Shown here piece after piece: positions 47,040 to 59,045 of a DNA stretch of 64,000 bases. The DNA is taken from contig NC_133769.1 of assembly GCF_003597395.2 (NCBI RefSeq), positions 172,978,037 through 173,042,036 on the forward strand. The letters run 5' to 3'. The position numbers were made by a program, and so were the translations under genes. Each line of letters starts with the position of its first letter. Positions within the stretch are counted from its first letter, which is position 1. The notes below the pieces were generated by a model. It saw only the letters and a list, made by a program, of their open reading frames with translations, was not told where the DNA came from and did not search any database. Source of the stretch: Chelonoidis abingdonii (taxonomy: Eukaryota > Chordata > Testudines > Testudinidae).

Positions 47040-48948
47040 ACAGAAGGTAAACTTTCACTGCTGCAAATGAAAAAATCAGAGAAACCAACGTCACTAACTC
47101 AACATTCAAACCGGCCCCAAAGAAGATTTTTTTCAAAGAATTGCGCAGTAGCTTGGAGAGAGGACGATTTATAACATGACTTTGACACAAAAAGAGCTTA
47201 AAGAGGTGGTGGCTTCATTTCCCCCTCCCCTCCATTTATGCTATGTAAAAGCTATGTGTGTCTCTTTCAGAGAGTCCATTTAACGTGAGACTTGGAGATG
47301 GAAAATATGTAGGTGAAAAAAACAAGGTCACATGCCTTTCCTTCTCACCAATCCCCATCCCCCCTTCCCCACCCAAGGAATAACTGCAGCTAGAGCTGTG
47401 TGAATAATGGATTTCTCGGTTTGCTAGCAATTCCAAAAAATTGAAAAAACAATTATTTGGATTGAACTGAAATTTTTTCAGTAAATCTAAGTTATGTTTC
47501 ATTTTTGGTTCTAATGAAATGTTTTAGCTGAGCTCGTCAACATTTAAATTTTTAAATCACATTTAAAGTAAATTTTGAAACAAAAAGTTTTTCAAATGGG
47601 GACATTTGAATATTTCAGTTTTCAGAAACCATTTTTTTACTTTTTTTCTCCAGTGAAAACAATTCAACAAAATTGATGCAAATTCACCAAAAGTTTTGGT
47701 GTCACTGAATCTATATTTTTTGGGGAAAAAAAAAAAAAAAAAAGTTTCAGTTGAAAAGTTTCACTCATCTCTAGCTGTGATGCTCGTCTCGTGGAAATTT
47801 ACATTTAAAAGTAATTATCTCCTCTTTTACACTCTTTAACTTCAGTTTACTTGGTTCCTGCTACCTCAGGCAGAATGAAAAACTTAATGGGGTTTCATTA
47901 TTGCTATATTGACGTCATTAAAAAAAAATCCTGTCTCAATGAGTTCAGACACAACTGGAACACCTCTCCCACCCTGTCCTTTCTATTTCCCAAGGTAGAG
48001 AAGCTGTGGCCAGATTAAGAAAAAAGAAAAAGAGAGAGCCCTTGTTAGATGAGTGGAGAAGAATGCAGAGATTTCATTTGAAAGTGGGAGTTCTAGGTAG
48101 ATTAGACTAACGTTGGATAGAAAAGCAGAGATACCATTTTAGTACTTATTATGTCAGATGAATACAATGTAGAGAAATTGTAAAATGCAGTTTTTTAATT
48201 CCCCCCAAATCCTTGTAAACTTTCTCCTCTGCTTTAATTTCCGTGATTTTTCTTTGTACGTGTGTAGAGAGCTACTTAGCCAACAGCATCCATTTTACTG
48301 CCAGAGAATAAAAAATTTGCTCTTACAGAGTTTGAAGTGATAGTGTTCTTTCATTTTGGATCATATTGAGTGTCTTGCTTAGATTAGTCAATATCAATAA
48401 TGTTTTACTAACACCAGAGTTCATATGGTTTAACTGTGAAGATCTCAGTCTCCTTTCCAATTCTACAATCTAAGCATTTTTTCTCTTAAGAAGCAATTTA
48501 AAATAACTTCCGACGCAATAGGGCTTTAGCAGCACCCCATAAAAATTGGTCTGATGTTTCATTTCACCAGTATTGTTATTCAGTAGAAAGTCTTTCTTCC
48601 TAAGAATCCAGAATGGTTTGTTGTCACAACAATTGCTGAATAAGCAAATTATTAATGTACTGAGAGAATTAATCTGTGGTGTTCTGTAGGTATTGCAGCT
48701 GGATACCAACATCTATCGGGGCGAGATTTAAGGGAGAAACACTAGTTAATGTAGCTGTCTCTCTAAAGGCATCAAGGAATAATCCAGCCTAGAATATGAA
48801 GAGTGCTTGGCTGAGGAAAAGGGAAGCCATTGCTAGTAGTATTGTTTTCTCTCTAGACGTCAAGTAGCCCCTAATCCATAATATGACACTCTAGTAGCAT
48901 CTATATATCTTAGGTACTTATATGGCTCTGTCACAGGGTGGCTGTCCC
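47040..48948. other. 3' flank of gene B
   Basis: Downstream of the last exon: AT-rich sequence with an A run at about 47728-47743. Homology to A ends near 48145. The span 48145-48948 shows no recognisable feature apart from a fragment 'ctgtcacagggtggctgtcc' (about 48930) that resembles another LTR start. Confidence 0.45.
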
Positions 48949-49719
48949 TGTCATAAACAGATGTTTAAGGGTTAATGTCTCTTTTACCTGTAAAGGGTTA
49001 AGAAGCTCAGTAAACCTGGCTGACACCTGACCATAGGACCAATAGGGGGACAAGATACTTTCAAATCTTGGTGGAGGGAAGTCTTTGTTTGAGCTTTTTG
49101 TTTTGTTCGTTGTTCACTCTTGGGACTAAGAGGGACCAGACGTACACCCAGGCCTCCAAATTTTTCTATATCAGTCTTTCATGTGTCAAAATTTGTAAGT
49201 GATAGCCCAGGGCAAAGCCGGATTATCTTATGTTTGTCTTTCTCAACTGTGTAAAGGTTTGCTTTTTGCTGGAAGGATTTTAGCTATCGCGTTTGCTGTA
49301 AGTCTGAACCTGAGGCTAGAGGGGATTTCCCTACTGGCTATATAAAATCGAAGTACTCTGAAAAGAATTTTCCATCTGATTTTACAGAGATGATTACCTT
49401 CTCTTTTCTTTAATTAAAAGCTTTCTTTTAAATACCTGATTGATTTTTCCTTGTTTTAAGATCCACAGATTGGGTCTGAAGCTCACCAGGATGGATGGGG
49501 GGAAAAGGAGGAAGATAGTTGATCTTCCTGCTTTTAAGATCCAGGGGTTTGGATCTTGTTTCCCGAGGAAAGTTTGGGTGGGAACAGAAGAGTTGCCAGA
49601 CACTAAATTCTGTCGTGTGGACGTTGCCTACAGATGTACTAAGCTATAATAAGCCACCTAAAATGTCCATGCCAGGTCCCCCTTTTGTGTACTCTAAAGT
49701 TCAAGTGGGGACTGTGACA
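48949..49719 (+). mobile_element. Solo LTR (TGTCATAA family)
   Basis: Starts TGTCATAAACAGATG and ends GGGACTGTGACA. It shares internal blocks with 38978-39942 (such as 'agagggaccagacgtacacc'). The flanking 5-mers (GTCCC and GGCAC) do not match, so it may sit inside another old element or have recombined. Confidence 0.75.
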
Positions 49720-49895
49720 GGCACAAGAAAGCGTGCGCTCCAGCCCTTCTTCATTGAACAGCAAGGGGCACCGCTGGCGAGTGACCTGTACTGATGGGAA
49801 TGGAGAACATACCCTTGACCGAGTCACACAGGAAGTCTGAGGAGGGTGTGGGCTTATTGAACCCAGTTGTCCAAGTCCCCAGCTAGCATCTTAAG

Positions 49896-51115
49896 CACTG
49901 GATTTCCCATTTCTCTTTCCCAAAGATATTCTTTAGCAATTCGTCTCATGCATTAAGCTTTCCAACCATAACATGAAAACACAACAAGAGATGTAGAAAA
50001 CAAATATTCTTTCTGCCAAAGGGACGATGCCCTCATATTTGGCGAGTCAACGGTATTATTCCCACTTTGAACGTTAGGTAAAGTGGGCGCCCTTCTAAGC
50101 TTAAATTCTTAGCTTAGATTTGATAGTGCATGCCAATCCAACCAAAAATATAGTAGCTATGTACACTTCGCTGCTCCCCAAAAACCTTCCCTGGGGGACC
50201 CAAGACCCCAAACCCTTGGTCTTAAAACAAAGAGAAATAAACCGATTCCTCCTCCTTCCTCCTTCCGAGATTTTCCCCCCTCCCTCGGTTACCCTGAAGA
50301 TCACTGATATCCAAACTATTTGAATCCCTAAACAGGAGAGAATTAACCTTTCCCCTCGCTTTCCCCCCACCACTCCTGTGAGTTCAGACTCAATCCCCTT
50401 GGTTCTTAACAAGCCGAAAAGATAACTCAGTTAGCGTTCTTAAAAAAGAAGCTTTAATTAAAGCAAAGAAAAATAAAAATTATCTCTGTAAAACTAGGAT
50501 GCGAAAATGTTTACAAGGTCAAACTAACCAATCACAGTCGCCCTCTACTTAAGCCCACCTATACATAGACTAGAGCGGACTCGCCTCCCCCCTAGCTAAG
50601 ATACATTACAGCAAACAGAGGTAAAGTATCCTTCCAGCAAAATACACATTTGCAAATTAAGAAAAGAAACATAAAACTAATCCGCCTTTTCTAGCTAGTT
50701 CTTACTATTATGAACATGAGAGACTGTGTTAGAAAGAATGGAGACAGATCTGGTTGCACGTCTGGTCCCTCTTAGCCCCAAGAGCGAACAAAGAACAAAA
50801 ACAGCACGAACAAAGACTTCCCTCCACCAAAATTTGAAAGTATCTTGTCCCCTGATTGGTCCTTTGGTCAGGTGTCAGCCAGGTTCACTGAGCTTGTTAA
50901 CCCTTTACAAGTAAAAAAGACATTAACTCTTAACTATCTGTTTATGACACTGGGATTTCCTCATTCTCCTTGTCAAAGGATATTCTTTAGCAGTTTCTGT
51001 CTAGTGGCATTAAACTTTCCAACCATACATGAAAACACAAAATAGATGTAGAAAACAAATATTTCTTTCTGCAAAGGGAGATGCTCTCTTATTTGGGGGA
51101 AACACGTTCAGTATT
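49896..51115 (-). mobile_element. Inverted TGTCATAA-family LTR bracketed by a 160-bp direct repeat
   Basis: An LTR on the minus strand ends at 50949 (read from + as GTTTATGACA) and starts at about 50057. It is flanked by two imperfect copies of about 160 bp, 49896-50056 and 50947-51115, sharing 'ttaagctttccaaccata'-like and 'gatgtagaaaacaaatat' segments. A 160-bp duplication is far longer than an LTR target site. The left copy has many single-base indels. Confidence 0.7.
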
Positions 51116-52425
51116 ATGTGGGTGCTGTGAGTTCACCCCTCTAGAATTATGTACCTTCCCTCCTTATCTTGTGGTTCCTTTTACAATTTACAGTTAATAA
51201 TTTGTATGCTAAAATTTGGTACTGCTATTGTTCTGTCAGTGGGAAAAGGAAGTATCAATTTCTCTGATCCAATTGTGTTTCAGTTCCCTGTGCCTTTGAC
51301 CGGAGAGATGTCTCTTGTAACCATGTCAGAGCAACACTCTTGCTTGGCAAATAAGAAATTATTTTATCTGTTCATATGATTGTTAACACCACTTACATTC
51401 TGCCATTTTGAGCAAAGACATCATGTAAAAGTGTTCACTCAACGTATCCATGTCAAAGTATTCATTCATTCATCATTTAAAAGTAACCGATTCAAGGTAT
51501 ACATGGGGAAAAAAATAGGAAAAAAGAAAAAAGAGAAAAATCTGCTTCCGTCTTCAGTATGGAACCGTCCGATTACATATTTCACTATCTAGATTGGTCT
51601 TATTTGGAACAAAGTCAAGTTTATATAGAAAAATGTAGAAAAAACAAGGACAATTTCACAAATGCCACCAATATAATATTTAACCAGAAATGGAATATAA
51701 TCAGTATAAAAATAAACTGGAGATGAAGTATCTGTAGTTAAAAATCAAAATCATATCTTCTCAGAGACTGAGAGAACTCCGTTGCTTAACATCCTCCATA
51801 CCCAGTAAGAAGACACTCCAAATCACTCCTCAGGAAGGCGGAGATAATGTAAGAAGTGTATGGTAATGTCTGTCTTAAAAAGAAAACATGCAAAAGCACT
51901 TACTAGCTGAAGGGAAAACATCCTAACAAGAACAGGAGTGAACTGCTGACAGGGAAATGCAGCACAGCATAGGAGTTGGGTTCAACCTGCCTATGGTGTG
52001 ACTAGTTATCTGCCGCCCAGCTTATTGGTTTGGGCTAGTGAGCAGGCATCTGATGGTAGCATTAGGTGGAACTTCCTCTAAGAGGGAGCCTGCACCATTA
52101 GCGAGGGGAAAACTAGAGGCAATGAAAATCTTTGAGGAGGGTCTCTAAAGAAGCCTACAGTTTGGCGTGGGCCCAGCAGATCTCCCCTGCTCAGAGAGAT
52201 CTGGGAAATGAGTGAGACCAGGGGCATGGTGTCCCTGATACAAGGTAAAAGGGTAGAGAAACTTGAAAGGAATAGGGGTGGCTTTTGCAGGCACCTGAGG
52301 AGACCCAGACACTCTCCCTACCAACCAGCAGAAAAGGTCTGGCTGGAACTATTTTCAGTGAGAGGCAGGAGCAAAATTGTTGTGGCAATTCTGAGACCTG
52401 AAGGGGCATAATGGACTGCTGACAG
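51116..52425. other. Intergenic sequence between units B and C
   Basis: AT-rich on the left and purine-rich on the right. I see no exon, repeat ends or RNA gene. The ORFs here are short and unremarkable. Confidence 0.45.
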
Positions 52426-52562
52426 GGCCACCCAAAGCCGGGGGCAAGTGAGGCAATTTGCCCCGGGCTATGCAGGGGCTCCCAAGAGAACAGGTGAGGC
52501 TCCCTCCCCAGGCCAACTCCGCCTCCGCCCCTCTCCCAGAGCCTCAGCAGATCTAGCAGTGT
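52426..52562. repeat. Fragment of the GC-rich hAT MITE family
   Basis: 'cagggccacccaaagccggg' and 'gcaagtgaggcaatttgccc' match, in reverse, the right part of the MITE at 25401-25806. Its other end is missing. Confidence 0.55.
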
Positions 52563-52565
52563 CTG

Positions 52566-52940
52566 TCATAAGTAGATAGGTAAGGTAAGGGTTAAGTTTC
52601 TTTTACCTGGAAAGGGTAACCAAACACCTGACCAGAGGACCAATCAGAGAACTGGATTGTTTAAAGTCAGGGGCGGGCTGGAGGGGTTGTTATCCACAAG
52701 AGATTCAAGTGGGCTCGTGGAACCAAACACCTGACCAGAGGACCAATCAGAGAACTGGATTGCTTAAAAGTCAGGGGCGGGAATTTGTATACTCGGGGTC
52801 TTTTTTGTTTTCTCGGCTGTGAGTAAACAAGGTTTCCTCCTAACTCCTTCTTATCTCAAATATTATACCAAAAGTCTGTGAGTACAAAGGAACCCAAAGC
52901 AATTCGGCTGTGAGGAGCTTTGGGTTGTATTTACAGATGT
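52566..52940 (+). mobile_element. 5' part of a TGTCATAA-family LTR with a tandem U3 repeat
   Basis: It starts TGTCATAAGTAGATAGG. Inside, a block of about 55 bp beginning 'aaccaaacacctgaccagag' occurs twice (about 52619 and 52720), each copy with a CCAATCAG motif. Duplicated U3 segments of this kind often act as enhancers in LTRs. The LTR is cut off by the Harbinger element on its right. Confidence 0.7.
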
Positions 52941-54664
52941 GGATTGCTGGGTCTTTGTTGTTCCTCGGCTGTGCCGCTCTAATAGCCCTGGTCTCTGGCT
53001 GTTCAAACTCAGCCTCCAGGTGCTGACCCTCTGTGGTCCAGCCCCGAGTGAAGCTTTCACCCTTCCCTTCACAAATATTATGGAGCGTACAGCACACAGC
53101 TGTAAGCATAGGAATATTGTCATCAGCCAGGTCCAGCTTCCCACGGAGGCATCGCTAGCAGGCTTTTAAAGGGCCAAAAGCACACTCAGTCATTCTGCAC
53201 TTACTAAGCCTGTTGTTGAACCGCTCCTTGCTGGCTTCATAAACACGGCATTAAGAGGTAGGTGGGGGTCTCCCAGGAGCACAATGGGCATTCGACTTCC
53301 CCTACAGTGATCTTCTGGTCTGGAAAGAAAGTCCCTGCTCACAGCTTCTTGAACAGGCCAATGTTCCAAAAGATGCGTGTCATGCACCTTTCTGAACCAG
53401 CCTGCGTTAATGTCTGTGAAACGTCCACGATGATCCATTGAGAAATACCCCTTGTGATTAATGTATGTGGGGCTAGGTGGTCTGGTGCCAGAATTTGAAT
53501 ATGCGTGCCATCTATTGCTTCTCCATAGTTAGAGAAGCCCAGTTGTGCAAAGCCATCCACAATGTCACATATTGCCCAGAGTCATGGGCTTTCGGAGCAG
53601 GATGCAATTAATGGCCCTGCACACTTCCATCAACATGAGTCCAGCGATCAACTTTCCCACTCCGAACTGGCTAGTGACCAATCGGTAGCAGTCTGGAGTA
53701 GTCAGCTTCCACAGTGCAATCACCACGCAGTTCTCCTATGAAAGGGTAGCTCATATTCTCGTGTCCTTGCGCTGCAGGGCTGGGACGAGCTCATCACACA
53801 GTCCCATGAATGTGGCTTTCCTCATCTGAAAGTTCTGTAGCCGCGGCTCGTCAGGACCACCAAGAGCGGATTCGGGCCCCAGTGAAAAAATTTTTTCAGG
53901 TCCCCCAGCAAGGGCAGACTGGCTAAACAGGGCTGACGAGGGGGGGTGGGAAGCCAGGGAAGCCGGGCTCCGAGCCCCGTTCCGGACTGCCAGGCCCCGG
54001 TAATTTGAATCGGCTTCTCCCCTCACCCCCCTCCCGTTAGCCCTGCAGCTTGTCATCTCAGACAGGCATGACGATGTGATCCCACCACTCAGTGCTTTGT
54101 TTCCTGAGCCCAAAAGTAGTGTTCCACTGTGGTCAACACCTCCGTGAATGCTACAAGCAATCTCATGTCGCAGCTACTACACATGGCAAGATCAATATCA
54201 CAGTCCTCTTGCCTTTGGAGTTTAAGGAATAACTCCACTGCCACTCATGATGTGTTGGTCAGAACGAGCAGCATACTGGTCTACAGTTCAGGATCCATTC
54301 CTGCAGCCCGAAGACATAAGGCGTTCAGTACATAAACCAATGAAAGATGGCACCAAATGCAGACGGAAGCACAGGGATTGCTGGGGTGTGAAGCAATGCA
54401 TCATGGGTCATTGGGACAGGACCCAGGATGCCCCACCACCCACTCTGCCTTCCCACAAGTCTTAGCAGCAGAAGAGAAAGAGATGCTCTGTGGGACAGCT
54501 GCTCAGAATGCACCGCTCCAAATACAGCTGCAAGTGCCACAAGTGTCAACACTCTATTGCGCAGACAGCTGACAGTATAAACACACAACACTAGTTTCCC
54601 TTCAGCACTTTCTGAGTAGCACTATAACTGCCGGCACTGTAACTTTGCCAGTGTAGACATGCCC
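52940..54664 (-). mobile_element. PIF/Harbinger transposase relic
   Basis: Minus-strand frames, in order: FQMRKATFMGLCDELVPALQ (near 53800), GFSNYGEAIDGTHIQILAP (53500), DHRGRFTDINAGWFRKVHD (53430), VLLGDPHLPL (53260) and LTAVCCTLHNICEGKGE (53100). These are the HARBI1-like DDE nuclease blocks; the first D lies in AIDGTHI. The ORF is split over several frames by indels, so it is inactive. The right end, AGTGTAGACATGCCC followed by TAA (54665-54667), fits the superfamily. I could not find the left terminus. This family is the likely source of movement for the Harbinger MITEs nearby. Confidence 0.85.
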
Positions 54665-54708
54665 TAAGTTACCAAGTATTAGCAAACACCAGGTAAGGCC
54701 CATACTAA

Positions 54709-55004
54709 GGCCATGTCTACACTTAGCGTGGCTCGACGCTGCAGCAATCAATGCACCGGAGGTCGATTTTAGCAGGTCTAGTGAATACTCGCTAAATCGA
54801 CCGCAGATCGCTCTCCCATCAACTCTGGTACTCCACTGGATCGAGAAGCGTAAGGTAAATCTATGGGGGAGTGTCTCCCTTCGACACAGCGTGGTGTAGA
54901 CACCGCAGTAAGTCGACCTAAGCTACTTCAACTCCAGCTATGTTATTCACATAACTGGAGTTGCATAACTTAAGTCGACTTAACCGCGTAGTGTAGACAA
55001 GGCC
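54709..55004. mobile_element. PIF/Harbinger MITE
   Basis: The ends GGCCATGTCTACAC and GTGTAGACAAGGCC form a terminal inverted repeat, flanked by TAA (54706-54708 and 55005-55007). 296 bp, non-coding. It lies 44 bp from the transposase relic end, and the ends are similar enough to be cross-mobilised. Confidence 0.9.
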
Positions 55005-55009
55005 TAAGA

Positions 55010-56885
55010 GATGGGGTGGTGGAGAAGCAGGGAAGGGCGGCTCCAGCAACCTCATGGAAGGGCTGGATTTCCAGCACTGCATGTTTTCTGAGCTAGAGCG
55101 GAGAAAGCTGACAGTTGGATTTGTAGAACAATGGTTCTTGCATTTAGGGCTGCCAAATGACACACACCTGCTGTGACAAAGTTCCTCTTCTACCTTGGTA
55201 GATCCAGCGCTTATTGGCAGATTTGCTCACCTCCGTGATCTTCCCCACAGTCTGGGTCAACTCCTCTGTGTCTGATCAGGAGTTGGGAGGTTTGGGGAGA
55301 ACCCGGGCCCACCCTCTACTCCGCGTTCCAGCCCAGGGACCTGTGGATTGCAGCTGTCTATAGTACCTCCTGTAACAGCAGCATGACAACTACGCCTCCC
55401 TGGGCTACTTCCCCATGGCCTCCTCCAAACACCTTCTTTATCCTTACCGCAGGATCTTCCTCCTGGTGTCTGATAACGCTTGTACTCCTTAGTCCTCCAC
55501 TCTCAGCTCCTTGTGCCTCTTGCTCCCAGCTCCTCACACACACTTCCTCTCCTCTGGCTCCCCCCATCCCCCTGACTGGAGTGAGCTCCTTTTTAAACCC
55601 AGGTGCCCTGATTAGCCTGCCTTGATTGGCTGCAGGTGTTCTAATCAGCCTGTCTGCCTGAATTGCTCTAGCAGGTTCGTGATTACTCTAGTGCAGCCCC
55701 TGCTCTGGTCATTCAGGGAACAGAAAACTACTCATCCAGTGACCAGTATATTTGCTCTATACCAGACTCCTGTACCCCACTGCTCTGGGTCTGTCACACT
55801 GCTCACACAGTCCGGCAACGCTCATGCACTCAATCTGGACTGTAGGAATGAGCTGCAGCTGCTGCTTTTGACTGACTGCAAGAGGTCTCTGTGGAGACAG
55901 CTCTATGCTTAGCTAAGCAATTATGTTTCTTCTCTGTTGCCCTTCTTACTGCCTCACTGTTAGATCACAGTGGGGAAGGAGCAGCTGAGCAGAGGAGAAA
56001 CAGCAGAAGACTGATTAATACTGAACTGATTTGAAAGAAAATGTTTCAGGTAAGTGCATGAAACTGAAATATTTTGTTTTTCCTGATGGAAAATCAGTAT
56101 TTATGCGAACACTTACATTTTCCCATGGAAAAAATTCTGATTTTATAGAAACTGCATTTTCCATTAAAGTCATTTTGCTGGAAAATTCCTGGCCAGCTTG
56201 AACCATTTGGCACTAAATGCCACACCTGAAACAGTGCAAAATTTGGCCATTAGGCATAGTTGCCACAGAAATGTCTGCAATGGTGAAGGCATTCTTGTTG
56301 GTGGGGAGAAGGTATCCAAAAGACAATCATTTCATTGAGTGATCCACACTATAAACAAGTGTGAAAGCCCAGTAAATAACAGATTGCATTGCACTGGGAC
56401 ATCTGGGGATCAAATCACCTCACAGAAGTGTAAGGAAGGGCTGAATCTACTCATGGGAGGGCCAGAGGGGTGTTGACAGAACAAGTGTCTATAGATGTGT
56501 TTGGAAACAGGTGGTGGTGAGTGCGGTGACTAACATTTTGTAGATAGTTTTCTCTGGTGAAGGTCCCAGGCTGGTGCAGCTGATTAATGATTGCTAATTC
56601 CATTCCATTCCTTCTTTAGCGGCAGAGTCTGCTAATAGCTATTGGCTACAATTACAGCAGATCAAAGTAGGCGATGATGAGGGGGGTTGGGAGTATGTCC
56701 CTAACTAGATAAACACTGGTAATCTTGTAGGACTGGAACTGGAGGTCAGTGTTAGTGTTAAATGTCTTCTGATTGGTCACTAAGGAATGTGAAAAAGGTG
56801 GCTAAAGTTCAAATTTTTCTCATGGAAAGAGAAACTTTGCCTACAGATTAAGGAAGGAAAAGAGAGGGAATAAACCTTCTCCGTG
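55010..56885 (+). repeat. Upstream flank of CD200-like unit C
   Basis: Homologous in patches to A 1330-2314: 'ggaagggctggatttccagc' near 55060, then the conserved promoter-like block at 56540-56885 ('gattaatgattgctaattcc', 'ctacaattacagcagatcaa'). It is interrupted by a solo LTR at 55172-55798. C is more diverged from A and B than they are from each other. Confidence 0.65.
55172..55798 (+). mobile_element. Solo LTR (TGTGACAAAG family) upstream of unit C
   Basis: 627 bp, starting TGTGACAAAGTTCC and ending GGGTCTGTCACA, flanked by the 4-bp duplication CTGC (55168-55171 and 55799-55802). This is a different family from the others in the window. There is no coding potential beyond short C-rich frames. 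Confidence 0.75.
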
Positions 56886-56967
56886 ATGTGTTTGCAGGGA
56901 GTTTGGTGGCCTGAATTCTAACTATGTCAGCTCTGAGGATTCTGCTTCCTTGTAGCTCCAGTCACAG
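56886..56967 (+). pseudogene. Signal-peptide exon of CD200-like copy C, with stops
   Basis: 82 bp, aligned codon for codon with the exons of A and B, with ATG at 56886 and donor ACAG/GTGAGT. The start MCLQGVWWPEF is kept, but TAA (56919-56921) replaces a Trp codon of B and TGA follows shortly after. The V exon of this unit is also split by an LTR, so copy C is a pseudogene on two independent counts. Confidence 0.85.
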
Positions 56968-58436
56968 GTGAGTAGGAGCTTCACCGCATCCTCACACTCA
57001 TTACTAGATGCACGAGGAGGATCACTAGGTGATTCAGCCCCTGAGAGAGCTGAAAATAAGAGACATAAAACAAGGGGAGTGGGGAGGAGAGAATGGACAT
57101 GGAGATTCTTGTCAGACAAGAAGAGAGGAAGGGGTAATGAGGTGGAGATAGAGGGTTCACAGTTCAGAATTCCTGATTTTTCATCTTAGCTGCTGCTAAT
57201 TGTCTACATTCTCACTTTTTGATAAGAATAAGCAAATGCATTTTAAATTTCCCAGCACTTACAGTTCAGATTTCCTGCTATGTTTAGCTAATGAGATGAC
57301 ACTAAAGAGTTCTGGCAGGAAATATGCGTCCTCTAAGATACAAATACAACTGGGGTGAATAGTTAACTCCTTCCCAAATATTTATGTCCTTGCTCTCTGC
57401 ATGTTCTGCCTGAGTAACTGTAAGAAAATAGCCATGCCATTACTCACTCACTTTAAAAAGGGGGGGAGGGGCGGCTTTTGCACAGTTGAAGAGTAATACA
57501 AATATTTCCATGATTTTTAAAAAATATTTACTGCAGAAAGAGAGAGGAGGTTTAGATACGAAGAAAATGATTAATGGGAAAACCTTCCATATCTGGAGAG
57601 TGAAAAGACCGGGACTGTTTCACTTGGAGAGGAGACAAATACAAGAGATGGTCAGTGGTGTAGGGAATAGTGAATAGTACATCAATCCAGTGCTTTTTTT
57701 ATTTTGTCCCCTCCCAATGCAAAAACAAAGAGACAGTCAATAAAAATGAAAAGCTGCAGTTTGAACACGGATAAAAGGAAACCCCTTTTCACACAGTGCA
57801 AAATTAACTTGTGGGATGCAGTGCCACAAAATGTCACTGAGGCCAAGCGCTTGGTGGGGTTCCAGAAGAGCAGAATGGATTTATATGGATAATGAGAAAA
57901 TCGTTAGACACTTTAGTTTGGTAACTTTGTAAAGCGCGAAATGGATATAAACTCTTCTGCTTCCAGGCATAAACCAACTCTAACTGAGGTTACAAAGAAA
58001 CTTCCACTAAGGGCAGGCTGTTCTGTAGTTCCTTCTTCAGGTTTCTTGCACTTTCCTCTGCAGCATCCAGTACTAGTTATTGTCAGAGACTGTATACATG
58101 GACCCTCAGTCTGATCCAATGTGGAAATGTCTATGTACCTAATTATATGATTTTTCAATACGTGAAGAGTTCCCTGCTGTGTTTGCAGCCTCAACATATT
58201 AACTCAAACATTGTAGCCTTTGGTTAGGGGATGAGCTCCAGAAAGTCAAAATAATTAGATGTGAAACAGACCAGTCTATTCTCAGGTCCAAGCTGAGTGA
58301 AATGCAAAAAACAAATGGCAAAAAAAAAGGGAAATGATCTTGATTATTGAAAACTGCTCCACATTATAGTGTTGTTTTTGTTTTTTTTTAAAAAACTTCT
58401 AACTAATGACTCAGGATCTCATTCCAGTCCCGCATT
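56968..58436. other. Intron 1 of copy C, first part
   Basis: Diverged intron sequence matching A 2397-4000 and B 27883-29500 in order (such as 'tgcagcctcaacatatt' for 'tgcagccctacatagt'). No coding exon. The small ORFs at 57486-57892 are frames inside the intron. Confidence 0.55.
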
Positions 58437-59045
58437 AGGGATGACAGGGCCATAACTGTAGCTCTAGGGTAGATGCAGTGAGATCGTCATAGAGAGCAGA
58501 GGGCTGGTAACAGTGAAAATACAAAATCTACTTCCCCCCAGGGCTGCCCAGAGGTGGGGGGTGTCATAGCTTCCTACTCAGATTTGAACCTTAGCGTTCA
58601 TAACCTGAGAAGCTAGCATGAACCCTCTAAGCTTAATTACCAGCTTAGATCTGATAGGCTGCCACCAACCAGGAATTTCAGTGCCTGGTACACTTGGGTC
58701 CCCCAAAACTTCCCTGTGGGTCCGCCGCAGAGGATGACAGGGCGCCATATACGTCTAGGCTACACTAGGTAGCACTGCAAGCCTGAGTTCATCTGCATAG
58801 ACTGAGCAGAAGTCTCTGAGTAACAGTGAAAATACAAAAGATGCTATACTGTCTACTCACCCCACAGGGTCTGTCCCTGATGAGTGTGGGTTATATATCG
58901 AGCTCCTACCACAGATTGAACCTTAGATCGTACATAACCTGAGAAGCTAGCATGACCCCAAGACTTAATTTATCCGCTAGATCTGATAGCTGCCCACCAA
59001 CCAGAAGTTACAGTGCACTGATCATACTTGATCCCAAAACTTCCC
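58437..59045. repeat. Imperfect tandem duplication of about 300 bp at an LTR edge
   Basis: 58437-58733 and 58734-59045 carry the same series of landmarks in order: 'gatgacagggc', 'aacagtgaaaatacaaaa', 'aacctgagaagctagcatga', 'gatctgatag' and 'aacttccctgtgg'. The second copy is riddled with insertions and deletions. The duplicated piece straddles the junction of unit C intron and LTR. Confidence 0.7.

Larger units (their letters stand above)
25920..48145 (+). repeat. Unit B of the CD200-like segmental duplication
   Basis: The partner of unit A (200-19340) in the same orientation. It holds the only intact CD200-like gene in the window. B-specific insertions are the nested elements inside the LTR at 32831-36005, a solo LTR at 38978-39942, and hAT elements at 43597-44093 and 44448-44772. 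Confidence 0.85.
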
